Source of the DNA: Xylophilus sp. GW821-FHT01B05
Lineage (GTDB): Bacteria; Pseudomonadota; Gammaproteobacteria; Burkholderiales; Burkholderiaceae_C
Length of the DNA: 64,000 nucleotides
NCBI GenBank assembly: GCA_038961845.1
Contig: CP152408.1
Coordinates: forward strand, 1,612,001-1,676,000
Direction: 5' to 3'
The notes beneath the pieces were generated by a model. It had not been told where the DNA came from. It made no database searches and worked only from the letters and a program-made list of their open reading frames with translations. Positions 43,668-53,000 of the stretch are shown piece by piece. Position numbers and translations under genes: made by a program. Each line of letters starts with the position of its first letter. Within the stretch, counting starts at the first letter, position 1.

Positions 43668-45179
43668 TCAGCGCTGCTCGGGCCTGCCCTCGTGCTCGCC
43701 GTGCCCGCGGTTGTCCTCATGCCGCGGCGCTGCCGCGCGGGGCGGCTGCGCCGCGTGCGGCGGAGGCGGGGCAGCGTGGTGCTGCGGAGGTGGTGGCGCG
43801 GGCCGCGGGTGCGGCGCCGCCACGGGTATTGGTGCCGGATGGGGGCGGGGTGGGGCGGCAGCCTCGGGGCGCTGCTGCATGTGCGGCGGTGCGGCAGGCG
43901 GCACATGCTGAGGCGTGGCCGCCTGCGGTGGGCGCCCCGGGGGCTGCGGCCGTTCGGGCGGGCGGGCCGCGGGCGCCGCCTGCGGCGATGTGGTGGGGCC
44001 ATGCTCGGCGGCCAGTACCGGGGGGCGGGGCCGTTCTGGCGGTCGCGTGGCTTGCGGGGCAAAGGGGGCCACGGCTGCATGTGGCGGCCGCTCGGGCTGA
44101 GCACCAGCGAAGGGCGGCGAGCCACGCCCCGGTGCCTCGGCGAGCCTGGGGGGCGGCGCACCTTGCGGTGCCGGCGCGGGGTTGTGCGCTGGCATCTGCA
44201 CCGGCATTTGCGCCTGCGCTGCGGGCGCGGCCTCGCCGGGGCGCGCCATGGCGGCGGCCAGGTGGGCCGACGCCGGCACATCGGCCCGGAAGGCGCGGCC
44301 AGCGCTGGTGGCACCCGCCGGGGCAATGATGGTCACGTGGTTGTTGACGATGTTCTGCGTGATGTTGCGGTTGTTGATCGTCGTCGTGGTCTGGTTGATC
44401 TGCGTCATGCGGTTGTGCACATTGCCCTCGATGCGCATGCCGGTGGCGATGACCGGCGGCGCGCCCAGCACCACGGCGGGCGGCGTGCCCAGCGGCGCAG
44501 ACACGATGTAGCCCGGCCGCGAGCCCGGTGGCGGCGGCACGAAGATGCCCTGCGGGCCCAGCGGCAGCAGGCCTTGCATGCCGATTCCGCCGACATTGAC
44601 CTGCAGGTTCAGTGTGGGTGGCGGCGGCCGGAAGGCATAGCGCGGCGGTGCCCAGAAGCCGTTGACGAAGATCACCCGGTTGTCCCGGTGTTCGTAATAG
44701 GGCTGGACCCAGGCGTACTCTGGCCGCGGCGGCCGGGACCAGCGTGCCGGCACCCAGACCCAGTCGTTCTGCCAGGCCCAATAGCCGCCGATCCAGTAGG
44801 CATCAGGCGAGGGCTGGGGCGGTGGCACCTCGACCCGCATCGGCGGCGGCGCCCAGGCCACGACCACGGGGGGCGGCTGCTCCAGCGCCGGCTCGGCATA
44901 GCTGGCGGCGGGGGGCGCGACATAGGCCGGTGCCGGGGTTGGCGCTGCGCTATAGGCAGGTGCTGGCGCGGCGTAGGCCGGCCGGGGGGCGGGGGGCGCC
45001 GCTGCGGGCGCCTGGACTACGGCGGGGGCCGGCGCCGGTGCCATGGCTGCGGGCGGGGCCTGTACGGGCTCGGCAGGGGGCGCGGGAGCGTTGCAGGCGG
45101 TGATCGCCAGGGCGACCAGTGCCAGTCCGGCTGCACCCGTATAGGGGGCAAGGGCAGCGGCGGGGGTGGTTTTTTGCAT
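43668..45179 (-). CDS. Proline/alanine-rich WXXGXW-repeat lipoprotein
   Basis: This 503-residue exported protein has a signal region ending in the lipobox-like LAITAC (about residue 29). A Pro/Ala-rich stretch (about 30-115) is followed by a compact aromatic block, DAYWIGGYWAWQNDWVWVPA (about 126-145) and then VNGFWAPPRYAF. This block matches the YXWXXGXW type of repeat protein. A middle part contains NNRNITQNIVNNHVTIIAP, which suggests a short beta-solenoid-like segment. The last 200 residues are almost entirely P, A, H, R and Q. It is probably an envelope protein spanning or coating the periplasm. The low-complexity tail means that similarity searches will be unreliable. The function is unknown. 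Confidence 0.75.
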   Translation of the reverse strand: MQKTTPAAALAPYTGAAGLALVALAITACNAPAPPAEPVQAPPAAMAPAPAPAVVQAPAAAPPAPRPAYAAPAPAYSAAPTPAPAYVAPPAASYAEPALEQPPPVVVAWAPPPMRVEVPPPQPSPDAYWIGGYWAWQNDWVWVPARWSRPPRPEYAWVQPYYEHRDNRVIFVNGFWAPPRYAFRPPPPTLNLQVNVGGIGMQGLLPLGPQGIFVPPPPGSRPGYIVSAPLGTPPAVVLGAPPVIATGMRIEGNVHNRMTQINQTTTTINNRNITQNIVNNHVTIIAPAGATSAGRAFRADVPASAHLAAAMARPGEAAPAAQAQMPVQMPAHNPAPAPQGAPPPRLAEAPGRGSPPFAGAQPERPPHAAVAPFAPQATRPPERPRPPVLAAEHGPTTSPQAAPAARPPERPQPPGRPPQAATPQHVPPAAPPHMQQRPEAAAPPRPHPAPIPVAAPHPRPAPPPPQHHAAPPPPHAAQPPRAAAPRHEDNRGHGEHEGRPEQR

Positions 45180-45426
45180 GGAGAGCCTCCGGGTTGCGGG
45201 CGCTCCTTCGGGTGTCGTCGGGCGCTTCCATGGTCAACGCCCGGCCCGGGTGGCTCGCTGACGGATGATGCCGCCAGGGCCGGTGACAACTGCAACGGCT
45301 GGTATCGCGGGCGCTGCGCCCCATACGGGTTTGCAATCGAAGTGAGAACAAGGCGCGAAGCCGCAGACAGTGCTGCAGCACGGCAAGGCGAAGCAACGCC
45401 GTTATCGCTTTGATTGCGAAGCCGTA
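45180..45426. other. Gap between lysS and the proline-rich lipoprotein gene
   Basis: No gene is seen. It must hold the promoter of the lipoprotein gene on the minus strand, but no strong hexamers were recognised. A perfect palindrome GTGCTGCAGCAC lies at 45370-45381. No U-rich terminator for lysS was found. Confidence 0.4.
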
Positions 45427-46971
45427 CTAGCCCTCGCGGCGCAGGGCCGGGAACAGGATCACATCGCGGATGCTGGGCGAATCGGTCAGCAGCATCATCA
45501 GCCGGTCGATGCCGATGCCGCAGCCGCCAGTGGGCGGCATGCCGTATTCCAGCGCACGCACAAAGTCGTGGTCGTAGAACATGGCTTCGTCGTCGCCGCT
45601 GTCCTTGGCCGCGACCTGGGCGTTGAAGCGCGCGGCCTGGTCCTCGGCGTCATTCAACTCGCTGAAGCCGTTGCCGAACTCGCGGCCGGTGATGTAGAGC
45701 TCGAAGCGCTCGGTGACTTCGGGGCGCTCGTCGTTGGCGCGTGCCAGTGGGCTGATCTCGGTCGGGTGCTCCATGATGAAGGTCGGCTGCCAGAGCTTTT
45801 CTTCCACCGTCTCTTCAAAGTACAGCACCTGCAGGCTGGCCAGGCTGCGGCCGGCCAGGCGGTGCTTTTCTTCGGTCAGGCCAAGCTTCTTCACGGCGTT
45901 GGTGAGCCAGGTGGCGTCATCGACATTGGCGCCAGCCTCGGTGTACTTGACGATGGCTTCACGGATGGTCAGGCGCTCGAAGGGCTGCGACAGGTCCACC
46001 GGCTTGCCGCCGTAGCTGAGCTGCTGGCTGCCCGTGGCCTTCTCGGCCATGTTGCGGATCAGCGTCTCGGTGAAGTCCATCAGGTCGCGGTAGTTCCAGT
46101 AGGCCGCGTAGAACTCCATCATCGTGAATTCCGGGTTGTGCCGCACCGAGATGCCTTCGTTGCGGTAGCTGCGGTTGATCTCGAACACGCGCTCGAAGCC
46201 GCCGACGATCAGGCGCTTCAGGTAGAGCTCGGGCGCAATGCGCAGGAACATCTCCTGGTCCAGCGCGTTGTGGTGCGTCTTGAAGGGCTTGGCGTTGGCG
46301 CCGCCCGGGATCGGGTGCAGCATGGGCGTTTCGACTTCCAGGAAGTCGTTGGCCACCATGAATTCGCGCAGCGCACTCACGGCCTTGCTGCGCGCCGTGA
46401 AGCGCTTGCGTGCGTCTTCGTCGGTGATCAGGTCGACATAGCGCTGGCGGTACTTCTGCTCCTGGTCGGCCATGCCGTGGAACTTGTCGGGCAGCGGGCG
46501 CAGGCTCTTGGTGAGCAGGCGCAGCCTGGTGACCTTGATCGACAACTCGCCGGTCTTGGTCTTCATCAGCGTGCCTTCGGCACCGACGATGTCGCCCAGG
46601 TCCCAGCGCTTGAAGTCGGCGTAGAGCTCTTCGCCAAGCGCATCGCGCGTGACGTAGAGCTGGATGCGGCTGGTCGCGTCCTGCACGGTCGCGAAGCTGG
46701 CCTTGCCCATCACGCGCTTCAACATCATGCGGCCGGCCACGCTGACCGGGACGGCCTGCGCTTCCAGCGCTTCGGCATCGGTATCGCCATGTGCGGCCTG
46801 CAAGGCGGTGGCGCGGTCAGCCGGCTTGAAGTCGTTGGGGAAGGCCACGCCGGCGCCCCCGGCCTGGGCGGCACGCAGCGCCTTGAGTTTCTCGCGGCGC
46901 TCGGCGATCAACTGGTTCTCGTCGGTGGCGGGCGCGGCAGGGGCGGTGGCGGGGCGGTTCTGTTCGGACAT
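45427..46971 (-). CDS. lysS: Lysyl-tRNA synthetase (class II)
   Basis: The 514-residue enzyme charges tRNA-Lys. The N-terminal OB-fold anticodon-binding domain (about 70-180, [20 protein letters not shown]) precedes the class II catalytic core. Motif 2 is [18 protein letters not shown] and motif 3 ends [14 protein letters not shown]. The first 40 residues are an alanine-rich lead-in plus a helix, as usual for proteobacterial LysS. No obvious ribosome-binding site precedes the ATG. It is followed on the same strand by the proline-rich lipoprotein gene after 247 bases. Confidence 0.97.
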   Translation of the reverse strand: MSEQNRPATAPAAPATDENQLIAERREKLKALRAAQAGGAGVAFPNDFKPADRATALQAAHGDTDAEALEAQAVPVSVAGRMMLKRVMGKASFATVQDATSRIQLYVTRDALGEELYADFKRWDLGDIVGAEGTLMKTKTGELSIKVTRLRLLTKSLRPLPDKFHGMADQEQKYRQRYVDLITDEDARKRFTARSKAVSALREFMVANDFLEVETPMLHPIPGGANAKPFKTHHNALDQEMFLRIAPELYLKRLIVGGFERVFEINRSYRNEGISVRHNPEFTMMEFYAAYWNYRDLMDFTETLIRNMAEKATGSQQLSYGGKPVDLSQPFERLTIREAIVKYTEAGANVDDATWLTNAVKKLGLTEEKHRLAGRSLASLQVLYFEETVEEKLWQPTFIMEHPTEISPLARANDERPEVTERFELYITGREFGNGFSELNDAEDQAARFNAQVAAKDSGDDEAMFYDHDFVRALEYGMPPTGGCGIGIDRLMMLLTDSPSIRDVILFPALRREG

Positions 46972-47044
46972 GGAAGGTGTGAAGGGCAGGCGCCCGGATG
47001 CGGGCGTAACCCGCTATTTTAGTTTTGTGGCGAGGGCCACAAAG

Positions 47045-47686
47045 TTAAGGCGTGATACCGGCGCGCGCGAGCATGTCGCCGACCAGTTCCAGGCGCACCA
47101 CGGGGTTGTCCAGCGCCATCATGCGCTGGCGCAATTCCAGTGGCATCGGCAGCAGCTCGCACCAGCGGTTGGCGACCCAGCCGCAGTCGTCCAGCCGCCA
47201 AGGTGGCGCCAGCGGCAGTGGTGGGGCTTCGGGAGGGTGCGGGCGCTGTTCCAGGGTGCCGATCAACTGGCGCAGCGCGTCGGCCACCGGCAGCAAATCC
47301 TCGGGCACCGGTACGGCGAGGTCGCCCGGCATCTGGAGCACGTCGGCCACCCACAGGCCATGGCGCAGTTGCTCTTGCCGTTGTACCTGGAAGCGCTGGG
47401 TGCCGGTGCAGCGCACCAGCAGCAGGCCCGGTTGCGGGCTTTCCATGGTGTCGATGGTGGCCAGCGTGCCCACGTGGTGAAAGGCCTCGGCCCCTGCGCC
47501 GGCGCGGCGCACCTCGCTGCCTTCGGTGAGCGCCACCACGCCGAACGGAGCGCCGGCATGGTGGCAACGGCGGATCATGTCCAGGTAGCGCACCTCGAAG
47601 ATGCGCAGCGGCAACAGGCCGCCGGGGAAAAGAACGCTTCCCAAAGGGAACAATGGCAGTGAGGTGAGGCTCAGTTGGTGCGGCAT
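47045..47686 (-). CDS. LON substrate-binding (N-terminal) domain protein
   Basis: A 213-residue stand-alone LON-N (PUA-like) domain: SLPLFPLGSVLFPGGLLPLRIFEVRYLDMIR at the start (given in part), FGVVALTEGSEVR and a central beta-barrel, with a helical end (LELRQRMMALDNPVVRLELV). It has no AAA or protease domain. Such proteins occur in many proteobacteria, and their targets are unknown. It is divergent from the YggT gene with 48 bases between the starts and lies 73 bases upstream of lysS. Confidence 0.88.
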   Translation of the reverse strand: MPHQLSLTSLPLFPLGSVLFPGGLLPLRIFEVRYLDMIRRCHHAGAPFGVVALTEGSEVRRAGAGAEAFHHVGTLATIDTMESPQPGLLLVRCTGTQRFQVQRQEQLRHGLWVADVLQMPGDLAVPVPEDLLPVADALRQLIGTLEQRPHPPEAPPLPLAPPWRLDDCGWVANRWCELLPMPLELRQRMMALDNPVVRLELVGDMLARAGITP

Positions 47687-47734
47687 CGGCAGCTATCATC
47701 CCACGCCTGATCCACCCCTGTCCGGCGCCTGTCC

Positions 47735-48289
47735 ATGCTCTATCAAATCGTCTCGTTTCTGCTGGAGATCGCGGTGGCCTTTATCGGTGGCGCCTGCCTG
47801 CTGCGGCTGCATATGCAGGCCCAGCGCGTGCCCTTCGGCAACCCGGTGGGCCGGCTGGTGTTTGCGGTCACGGACTGGATCGTGATGCCGCTGCGGCGCA
47901 TAGTGAAGCCGCTGGGGCGCTGGGATGTGTCCAGCCTGCTGGCCGCCTACCTGCTGGCGCTGGCCAAGACCGCGGCGCTGTGGGCACTGCTGGGTGCGGT
48001 CACCCCGGCCGTCTACCTGCCGGTGATTGCGCTCTTCGTGCTGGCGCAACTGGCGGTGTCGATGTTCACCGCGCTCTTCATCATCTACGCCGTGATGTCC
48101 TGGGTGCAGCCGCACTCGCCACTGCGCCCCATCGTCGACCGCCTGTGCGAACCCCTGCTGGCCCCGCTACGCCGACACCTCCCAGCCATAGCCGGCTTCG
48201 ACTTCTCGCCCTTGGTGGCGCTGGTGCTGCTGCAGATTCTGGCGATGGTGTTGGGTGGGTTGCAGGGCGAGGTGCTGCGGCTGCTGTAG
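47735..48289 (+). CDS. YggT family integral membrane protein
   Basis: The 184-residue protein has four to five hydrophobic segments arranged as two YggT repeats. The second repeat carries the signature FIIYAVMSWVQPHSPLRPIVDRLCEPLLAPLRR, here ending near residue 150 (motif given in part), and FDFSPLVALVLLQIL follows. Members affect osmotic tolerance or cell division and partition, but the mechanism is unclear. A TATCAT (47695-47700) upstream is a possible -10. Confidence 0.88.
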   Translation: MLYQIVSFLLEIAVAFIGGACLLRLHMQAQRVPFGNPVGRLVFAVTDWIVMPLRRIVKPLGRWDVSSLLAAYLLALAKTAALWALLGAVTPAVYLPVIALFVLAQLAVSMFTALFIIYAVMSWVQPHSPLRPIVDRLCEPLLAPLRRHLPAIAGFDFSPLVALVLLQILAMVLGGLQGEVLRLL

Positions 48290-48345
48290 TGACAGAGGGG
48301 CCGGACGGGCCTGCGAAGCGAGCGCGGCCGGGGGGCTCCGAGGCC

Positions 48346-48433
48346 GGCGCCGGGCCGCTCCCAAGCCGGCCTGCCTCCCCCCTGGGGGGTGGCGAATTAC
48401 ATGGAGCGAAGCGGAATGAAAAGCCGGGGGGCT
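48346..48433 (+). repeat. GC-rich dispersed repeat family 2, copy between yggT and accD
   Basis: GGCGCCGGGCCGCTCCCAAG, CCTCCCCCCTGGGGGGTGGC, GAATTACATGGAGCGAAGCG and AAAAGCCGGGGGGCTC match the pre-acpS units (GGGCCGCCCCAAGGC; CCTCCCCCTTGGGGGG; GCGAATTACACGTAGTG; AAAGCCAGGGGGCC). It fills the gap between the convergent genes. Confidence 0.75.
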
Positions 48434-48443
48434 CCCACTCCAG

Positions 48444-49316
48444 TCACTCCACCGCGTCAGCCGGCTGCCGTTGCAGCATGGCCAGCGAACTGGCCACGGT
48501 CTTGCGCAGTTGGCGGCGGTCGCAGATGAAGTCGACGGCGCCCTTGGTCTGCAGGAATTCGGCGCGCTGGAAGCCCTCGGGCAGGGTTACGCGCACGGTG
48601 GATTCGATCACGCGCGGGCCGGCAAAGCCGATCAGCGCCTTGGGCTCGGCGATGACGATGTCGCCCACGAAGGCAAAGCCGGCCGAGACGCCGCCCATGG
48701 TCGGGTCGGTCAGCACGCTGATGTAGGGCAGGCCCTTCTTGGCCAGGCGCGTGAGCGCGGCATTGGTCTTGGCCATCTGCATCAGCGACAGCAGGCCTTC
48801 CTGCATGCGCGCACCACCGGTGGCGGTAAAGCAGATGAAGGGCACCTTTTGCTCGACGGCGGTCTCGACGCCGCGCACGAAGCGCTCGCCGACCACGCTG
48901 CCCATGCTGCCGCCCATGAAGTCGAACTCGAAGCAGGCCGCCACTACGTTGATGCTGTGCACGGCGCCGCCCATGACGATCAGGGCATCGGTCTCGCCGG
49001 TGTTTTCCAGGGCCTCTTTCAGGCGCTCTGGGTACTTGCGGCTGTCCTTGAACTTGAGCGCATCGACCGGCAGCACTTCCTGGCCGATCTCGTAGCGGCC
49101 TTCAGGGTCCAGGAAGCCGTCCAGGCGCGTGCGCGCACCGATGCGGTGATGGTGGCCACAGCTCGGGCAGACGTTCTGGTTGTGCTCCAGATCGGTCTTG
49201 TAGAGCACGGTTTCGCAGCTCGGGCATTTGATCCAGAGCCCTTCGGGCACCTGGCGGCGCTCGGTTGGGTCGGTCTGGGCGATCTTGGCGGGAAGAAGCT
49301 TTTCAAGCCAGCTCAT
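48444..49316 (-). CDS. accD: Acetyl-CoA carboxylase, carboxyltransferase beta subunit
   Basis: AccD, with AccA, transfers CO2 from biotin carboxyl carrier protein to acetyl-CoA to give malonyl-CoA. The 290-residue protein has a four-cysteine zinc ribbon (CPSCETVLY and [10 protein letters not shown]) and then the crotonase-fold carboxyltransferase with [13 protein letters not shown] 49316 is supported by GGAGA seven bases before it and the start [12 protein letters not shown]; longer frames are antisense extensions. It follows trpA by 68 bases. The trpA-accD order is typical, and folC would usually come next but is absent here. Confidence 0.96.
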   Translation of the reverse strand: MSWLEKLLPAKIAQTDPTERRQVPEGLWIKCPSCETVLYKTDLEHNQNVCPSCGHHHRIGARTRLDGFLDPEGRYEIGQEVLPVDALKFKDSRKYPERLKEALENTGETDALIVMGGAVHSINVVAACFEFDFMGGSMGSVVGERFVRGVETAVEQKVPFICFTATGGARMQEGLLSLMQMAKTNAALTRLAKKGLPYISVLTDPTMGGVSAGFAFVGDIVIAEPKALIGFAGPRVIESTVRVTLPEGFQRAEFLQTKGAVDFICDRRQLRKTVASSLAMLQRQPADAVE

Positions 49317-49384
49317 GCAGGTTCTCCGGATGTCTGGAAGGTAGAGGGCAGCCGGGGCGCATAGCGCCCCGTAAGCTGTTGATT

Positions 49385-50196
49385 TTACGCGTCCAGGGCC
49401 TGCCGGATGCCGGCCAGGAATTCCCGGGCCGCCGGCACCACGCCATCGCGCGGCTGCTGCTCGATCAACTGGATGATGCGGGTGCCGATCACCACGGCGT
49501 CGGCCACGCGGCCCACGGCTTGGGCAGTGGCCGCATCGCGGATGCCAAAACCCACGCCCACGGGGATCTTCACGTGCTGGCGGATCTTCGGCAGCATGGC
49601 TTCCACGGCGGCGGTGTCGAGGTGGCCGGCGCCGGTCACGCCCTTGAGCGACACGTAGTAGACATAGCCGCCCGCGACCTCGGCCACCTGGGCCATGCGC
49701 TGCTCGGTGCTGGTGGGCGCGAGCAGAAAGATCAGGTCCAGGCCATGGGCCTTGAGCTGGGCGGCAAAGTCGGCGCATTCCTCGGGCGGGTAGTCCACCA
49801 CCAGCACGCCGTCCACGCCGGCCGCCGCAGCATCACGGACGAAGGCGCCCGCGCCGTGTACGCCGTTGTAGCGCTCCACGGGGTTGGCATAGCCCATCAG
49901 CACCACGGGTGTCTGGGTATCTTGGGTACGGAAGGTCTTGACCATTTCCAGCACCTGGCGCGTACCCACGCCCAGCGCCAGCGCGCGTTCGCCGGCTTGC
50001 TGGATCACCGGGCCATCGGCCATGGGGTCGGAGAAGGGCACGCCCAGTTCGATCACGTCGGCGCCGGCGGCGACCATGCCGTGCATCAGCTCGGGCGTGA
50101 TGTCGGCATAGGGGAAGCCGGCGGTGACATAGGGGATCAGGGCCTTGCGGCCCTGGGCCTGCAGTTTCTGGAAGGTAGCAGCGATACGGCTCATGC

Positions 50197-50200
<4 letters not shown>
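49385..50200 (-). CDS. trpA: Tryptophan synthase alpha chain
   Basis: TrpA cleaves indole-3-glycerol phosphate and channels indole to TrpB. The protein is a 271-residue TIM barrel. The catalytic Glu/Asp pair lies in [19 protein letters not shown], followed by [27 protein letters not shown] forms the phosphate site. The ATG overlaps the trpB stop by four bases, so the two subunits are coupled. Confidence 0.97.
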
Positions 50201-51441
<1,241 letters not shown>

Positions 51442-51483
51442 GTGTGAATCCCGGTGGAGTGGGCAGCGCCCCACGGGGCGCCG

Positions 51484-52200
51484 CTACTGGATGGCGGAAA
51501 GCCGGGCGTCGGCGGCACGCACGGCCGCGACGAAGGCTTGGATCTTTGCGGGGTCCTTGATGCCCTTGTGGCCATCAAGCTCAACCCCGGAGCTGACGTC
51601 AACCGCGAGCGTTCTGGCGCGCGGCCGCAGCGCGGCGATGCCATCGCCCACGTTTGCAGGTGTGAGTCCACCACTCAAGACGAGGTGAGCGTCGACGCTT
51701 GGAGGAAGAAGTGACCAATCGAATGTCTTTCCGCCGCCGCCATAGCCCTCGACATGGGCGTCGAGCAGGATGGCCCGGGCGCGGGCGTAATCGGACGCGT
51801 ATTTTACGAGGTCAAAGCGCGGGGCATTCGCGTTCAGGGGAATGCGGGCGGCGCGCAGGTAGGGGCGCAGGCCGTTTTGCGAGGCGGCCTCGCATTGCTC
51901 GGGGCTTTCGTCGCCATGGAACTGCAGCATGGCACCGGCGACCCGGGCCGAGGCCATCACCACCCGCATCGCGTCTTCATTGACAAACAGCAGCACCGGC
52001 GTGACCCAGGGCGGCAGGCGCGCGGCCAGCGCGGCGGCGCGTTCGGGCGTCACATGGCGCGGGCTTTTGTCGTAGAGCACAAAGCCAACCGCATCGGCCC
52101 CGGCAGCCACGGCTGCGTCCACGTCCTGCTCGCGCGTCAGGCCGCAGATCTTGATGCGTGTGCGCAGGGGGACTTGCGGTGTCGGGGTGTCAGTGCTCAT
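51484..52200 (-). CDS. trpF: Phosphoribosylanthranilate isomerase
   Basis: A 238-residue TIM-barrel enzyme of tryptophan synthesis that converts phosphoribosylanthranilate to CdRP. IKICGLTREQDVDAA near the N-terminus includes the catalytic cysteine. The general-acid aspartate lies in ILLDAHVEGYGGGGKTFDW. LSGGLTPANV is the phosphate loop. The ATG overlaps the truA stop by four bases. The order truA-trpF-trpB-trpA is conserved in this bacterial group; trpC, trpD and trpE are not in the window. Confidence 0.96.
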   Translation of the reverse strand: MSTDTPTPQVPLRTRIKICGLTREQDVDAAVAAGADAVGFVLYDKSPRHVTPERAAALAARLPPWVTPVLLFVNEDAMRVVMASARVAGAMLQFHGDESPEQCEAASQNGLRPYLRAARIPLNANAPRFDLVKYASDYARARAILLDAHVEGYGGGGKTFDWSLLPPSVDAHLVLSGGLTPANVGDGIAALRPRARTLAVDVSSGVELDGHKGIKDPAKIQAFVAAVRAADARLSAIQ

Positions 52201-53000
52201 GGCAGCCAATCATAGGGCGCCGTCTGTGTCGGCAGGCCCCAGTGCGGCTCGTAGACCGGGCCCAGGAAGTACAGGCCGTCGGGCGAAAAGGTAGGCGCGG
52301 CCGCATCGCGCGAGCGGGCCGCCAGCACCTCGCGCATCCATTCCGGCGGCTGCTGGCCCTGGCCGATCACCAGCAGGCAGCCCATGATGTTGCGGATCAT
52401 GTGGTGCAGGAAGGCGTTGGCCTCGAACTCGAAGCGCCAGTAGGCGGTAGGGCTGTCTTCTGCCCCACGGCGCGTGATGTCGGCGCGGTGCAGCGTCTTG
52501 ATGGGCGAGCGCGCCTGGCAGGCGGATGCGCGCAAGGAGGTGAAGTCGTGTTCGCCCAGCAGGTGCAGGGCGGCGGCGCGCATGGCATCGCCGTCGAGCG
52601 GGCGATAAGCCCAGCCCACGCGGCCCGCATCCACGCTGGGCCGTACCGGCGATTGCAGTAGCACATAGGCATAGCGCCGGCGGATGGCCGAGCCGCGCGA
52701 ATGGAAGCTGTCCGGCACCGCCTGCGCCCATTGCACGGCGATGTCGGGCGGCAGGTAGCGGTTGGTGCCGCGCACCCAGGAACTCATGTCGCGGTCCAGC
52801 GGCGTGTCGAAATGCACCACCTGCATCAGGCCGTGCACACCCGTGTCGGTGCGGCCGGCGCAGACCGTGGAGACGGGCTGCACCGCGAACTGGCTGAGTG
52901 CGTGTTCGAGCCGGTCCTGGATGGTGTTGCCCGACAACTGGCTTTGCCAGCCGTTGTAGCCCTGGCCGCTGTAGCTGACGCCTAGCGCCAGCCGTGGCAT
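52197..53000 (-). CDS. truA: tRNA pseudouridine(38-40) synthase
   Basis: The enzyme isomerises uridines 38-40 in the anticodon arm. The protein has 267 residues. The catalytic aspartate is in CAGRTDTGVHGLMQVVHFDT (within the GRTDxGVH motif). FLHHMIRNIMGCLLVIGQG lies in the second domain. The ATG shares one base with the upstream fimV stop (TGATG), and the stop overlaps the trpF start. It is thus coupled to both, in the order fimV-truA-trpF. Confidence 0.96.
   Translation of the reverse strand: MPRLALGVSYSGQGYNGWQSQLSGNTIQDRLEHALSQFAVQPVSTVCAGRTDTGVHGLMQVVHFDTPLDRDMSSWVRGTNRYLPPDIAVQWAQAVPDSFHSRGSAIRRRYAYVLLQSPVRPSVDAGRVGWAYRPLDGDAMRAAALHLLGEHDFTSLRASACQARSPIKTLHRADITRRGAEDSPTAYWRFEFEANAFLHHMIRNIMGCLLVIGQGQQPPEWMREVLAARSRDAAAPTFSPDGLYFLGPVYEPHWGLPTQTAPYDWLP

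Noticed and set aside
43581..45413. 610-codon plus-strand frame opposite the proline-rich lipoprotein
   Set aside because: It is Arg/Gly-rich as expected for the complement of Pro/Ala codons. The minus-strand frame has a lipobox and a recognisable WXXGXW block.
45370..47022. 550-codon plus-strand frame antisense to lysS
   Set aside because: The minus strand encodes a complete, motif-intact LysS. The antisense product has no recognisable domain and no ribosome-binding site.
48444..49778. Extending accD upstream to 49778
   Set aside because: The extra 154 codons are a shadow of trp[13 protein letters not shown] with its ribosome-binding site at 49316 is the family start.
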